Assembly (NCBI RefSeq): GCF_001957135.1
Contig: NZ_MPHK01000023.1
Span: forward strand, 1-64,000
Reading direction: 5' to 3'
DNA from: Shewanella sp. UCD-KL21
Lineage (GTDB): Bacteria > Pseudomonadota > Gammaproteobacteria > Enterobacterales > Shewanellaceae
Length of the DNA: 64,000 nt
The notes beneath the pieces are model-generated. The model was not told the origin of the DNA. It saw only the letters and a list, made by a program, of their open reading frames with translations, and did not search any database. A program made the position numbers and the translations under genes. Shown piece after piece: positions 62,491 to 64,000 of this stretch (position 1 is the stretch's first letter; the number at the start of each line of letters is the position of its first letter).

Positions 62491-64000
62491 TTACGCCTGC
62501 TCTACCTTTATCTGCTGCTCAGCAAAATAGCGCGCTTCAAACTCGTCTTGTGGTAAAGGTTTACTAAATAGAAACCCCTGACCAACTTGGCAATGATGTT
62601 GTTGTAGCCATGCCAGCTGCGCTTGGTTTTCAATCCCTTCTGCAACAATATCCAGATTTAGCTGTTGCCCTAGCATTAGGATAGTGGAGGCGATAGCGCC
62701 ATCATGGGGTAAGTCAGAGACAAAGCAGCGGTCGATTTTCATTGTAGTAATAGGCAAACGGCGCAAATAAGACAAAGAAGAATAGCCGGTGCCAAAATCA
62801 TCCACAGCAATACCAAAACCGGCACTTTTAAGTTGCTCGAGTTTAGCGATGGCTTGAGTGATATCATTCATCAGTGAGGTTTCGGTTATTTCGATTTCCA
62901 ATAACTCGGGGCGAATTTGATAACGCAGCGCCAATTGTTTGATATCGGATACCAAGCTTGCATCAGCAAACTGCTGAGAAGCGACATTTACCGCAATGGG
63001 AATAACGCGGTTGTATTTTTTCTCCCACTCACGAAGCAATTTACAGCTTTGCTCAATAACCCATCTGCCGATGGGAATGATAATGCCAGTTTCTTCAGCG
63101 ATAGGAATAAACGCCATGGGTGGCACTAGTTTGCCGTCTTTTTGCCAGCGGATTAAGGCTTCACACCCGACAATTTCATTGGTGTTAAGATCTAATTTGG
63201 GCTGAAAATAAAGCCTAAATTCATTTCGCTTAAGCGCATTGTGTAAAGAGGCCTCGGTTTTTAATCTAAGTGCAGCATGTTCGGTCATTTGTTGCTTGAA
63301 AAAGGCCCACTGGTTTGAGCCCGCGGCTTTCGCGCTATACATGGCAATATCGGCGTGCTGGATAAGTTCTTCAGCGCCTTGACCATCTTCAGGGTATATC
63401 GCAATACCAATCGAGGCCGCAGGGTGAATCGTATGCTCATTTAGCTGTACAGGCATATTGAGTTGCTTTAACAGCTGTTCAACGAAATCAGCGGCGTGTT
63501 GCGGGGTTTTAATATCATCAGCTACGATAACAAACTCATCACCACCTAGGCGGGCCACACTGCCTTTATCAGCGATGCTGGATTCTAAAATTCGGGCAAT
63601 TCTTGCAAGGAATTGATCACCGATAGCATGGCCTAAAGAGTCATTTACATTTTTAAATCTGTCGAGATCAATAAATAACAGTGCGAATTGGCGTTTGTGA
63701 ACGCGGGCACGTTGTATGGTGACAGTTAATGTTTCAAGTAATAGGGTTCTATTGGGCAGATTAGTGAGAGGATCGCGGGTGGCCATTTTTCGTAATTTGT
63801 TTTGCGCCTGACTGAACTGCAATAAGATTTGATTCAATTTTGTAGAGACGAGTCCAAGCTCGTCGTCTTTATGGGCACAGGTTATGGGGATGAGGTTTTC
63901 ATCTGGTAACTCAGGATCAATGTTATCAATGGCTTCGCTGATCTGCGCGATTGGCTGAGTGAGGAATCGGTGAAATACAATCGTGAGCACTAAGGTGAGT
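62491..64000 (-). CDS. HAMP-GGDEF-EAL protein, N-terminus outside the window
   Basis: The frame is open to the right edge, so at least 502 residues are visible and the sensory part is cut off. From the left of the protein: a HAMP-like segment after a membrane helix (FLTQPIAQISEAI, then DELGLVSTKLNQIL), a GGDEF domain with intact RLGGDEF but no RxxD inhibitory site in the usual place (ADKG), and an EAL domain with CEALIRW, the catalytic DDFGTGYSSLSYL and AEGIE. EAL residues look complete, so phosphodiesterase activity is likely; the GGDEF may be a cyclase or a GTP sensor. Confidence 0.93.
   Translation of the reverse strand, partial: LTLVLTIVFHRFLTQPIAQISEAIDNIDPELPDENLIPITCAHKDDELGLVSTKLNQILLQFSQAQNKLRKMATRDPLTNLPNRTLLLETLTVTIQRARVHKRQFALLFIDLDRFKNVNDSLGHAIGDQFLARIARILESSIADKGSVARLGGDEFVIVADDIKTPQHAADFVEQLLKQLNMPVQLNEHTIHPAASIGIAIYPEDGQGAEELIQHADIAMYSAKAAGSNQWAFFKQQMTEHAALRLKTEASLHNALKRNEFRLYFQPKLDLNTNEIVGCEALIRWQKDGKLVPPMAFIPIAEETGIIIPIGRWVIEQSCKLLREWEKKYNRVIPIAVNVASQQFADASLVSDIKQLALRYQIRPELLEIEITETSLMNDITQAIAKLEQLKSAGFGIAVDDFGTGYSSLSYLRRLPITTMKIDRCFVSDLPHDGAIASTILMLGQQLNLDIVAEGIENQAQLAWLQQHHCQVGQGFLFSKPLPQDEFEARYFAEQQIKVEQA

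Overview
The window is chromosomal DNA of a gammaproteobacterium, almost certainly a low-to-moderate GC member of Shewanella. This is inferred from protein sequence and gene order (luxS, nqrA-F/apbE/nqrM, twin bacterioferritins, dinB, pepD, proBA, dnaKJ, dapB, carAB, greA, yhbY/rlmE, ftsH, folP, glmM, tpiA, secG, tRNA-Leu, tRNA-fMet, rimP, nusA, infB, rbfA, truB, rpsO). No database search was run. No CRISPR array, prophage or complete insertion sequence is visible. The only mobile element is the 3' end of a group II intron at the left edge.

Layout. Bases 1-511 are the end of a group II intron (maturase C-terminus, domain V, 3' splice end). Bases 600-10700 are a mixed accessory-type segment: a VOC-fold protein, a TetR regulator with its aldehyde dehydrogenase, a universal stress protein, a pair of bacterial PH-domain membrane proteins, a winged-helix protein, a 7TMR-DISM diguanylate cyclase, an AlkB-type dioxygenase and BolA. 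Bases 10900-21500 hold luxS, a TonB-dependent-receptor-like outer membrane protein, and the complete Na+-translocating NADH:quinone reductase operon with its flavin transferase (apbE) and iron-sulfur maturation factor (nqrM). Bases 21500-31560 hold a two-subunit bacterioferritin operon with CRP-, Fur- and FNR-like sites, a chemoreceptor, LexA-controlled dinB, two peptidases, a dense RNA-structure locus with a 32-residue ORF, and a purine permease. Bases 31800-43200 hold proline synthesis (proBA), two membrane proteins, dnaK-dnaJ behind a consensus heat-shock promoter, a DEAD-box helicase, an M48 lipoprotein peptidase, an FKBP isomerase and dapB. Bases 43350-62450 are the conserved housekeeping block from carAB through rpsO. 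The right edge cuts a GGDEF-EAL protein.

How the genes work together. NqrA-F pump Na+ while oxidising NADH; ApbE attaches FMN to the SGAT threonines of NqrB and NqrC, and NqrM supports iron-cluster assembly. The bacterioferritin pair splits heme binding and ferroxidase residues between its two subunits. The rimP-nusA-infB-rbfA-truB-rpsO run builds ribosomes and tunes transcription. Its leader carries tRNA-fMet followed by three terminator-like hairpins, as expected for NusA-sensitive attenuation.

The least ordinary signals are: (a) the 29600-30070 locus, with a GGA-rich leader, a 32-aa ORF and four serial terminator-like hairpins; (b) two minisatellites with a shared GAGCT core, one with a 15-bp unit in front of tetR and one with a 12-bp unit inside a PH-domain gene, both multiples of 3 so reading frame is kept; (c) the complementary bacterioferritin active sites; (d) the TonB-receptor-like protein with an eroded plug next to nqr. 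None of these proves a new system; (a) is the best candidate for follow-up.
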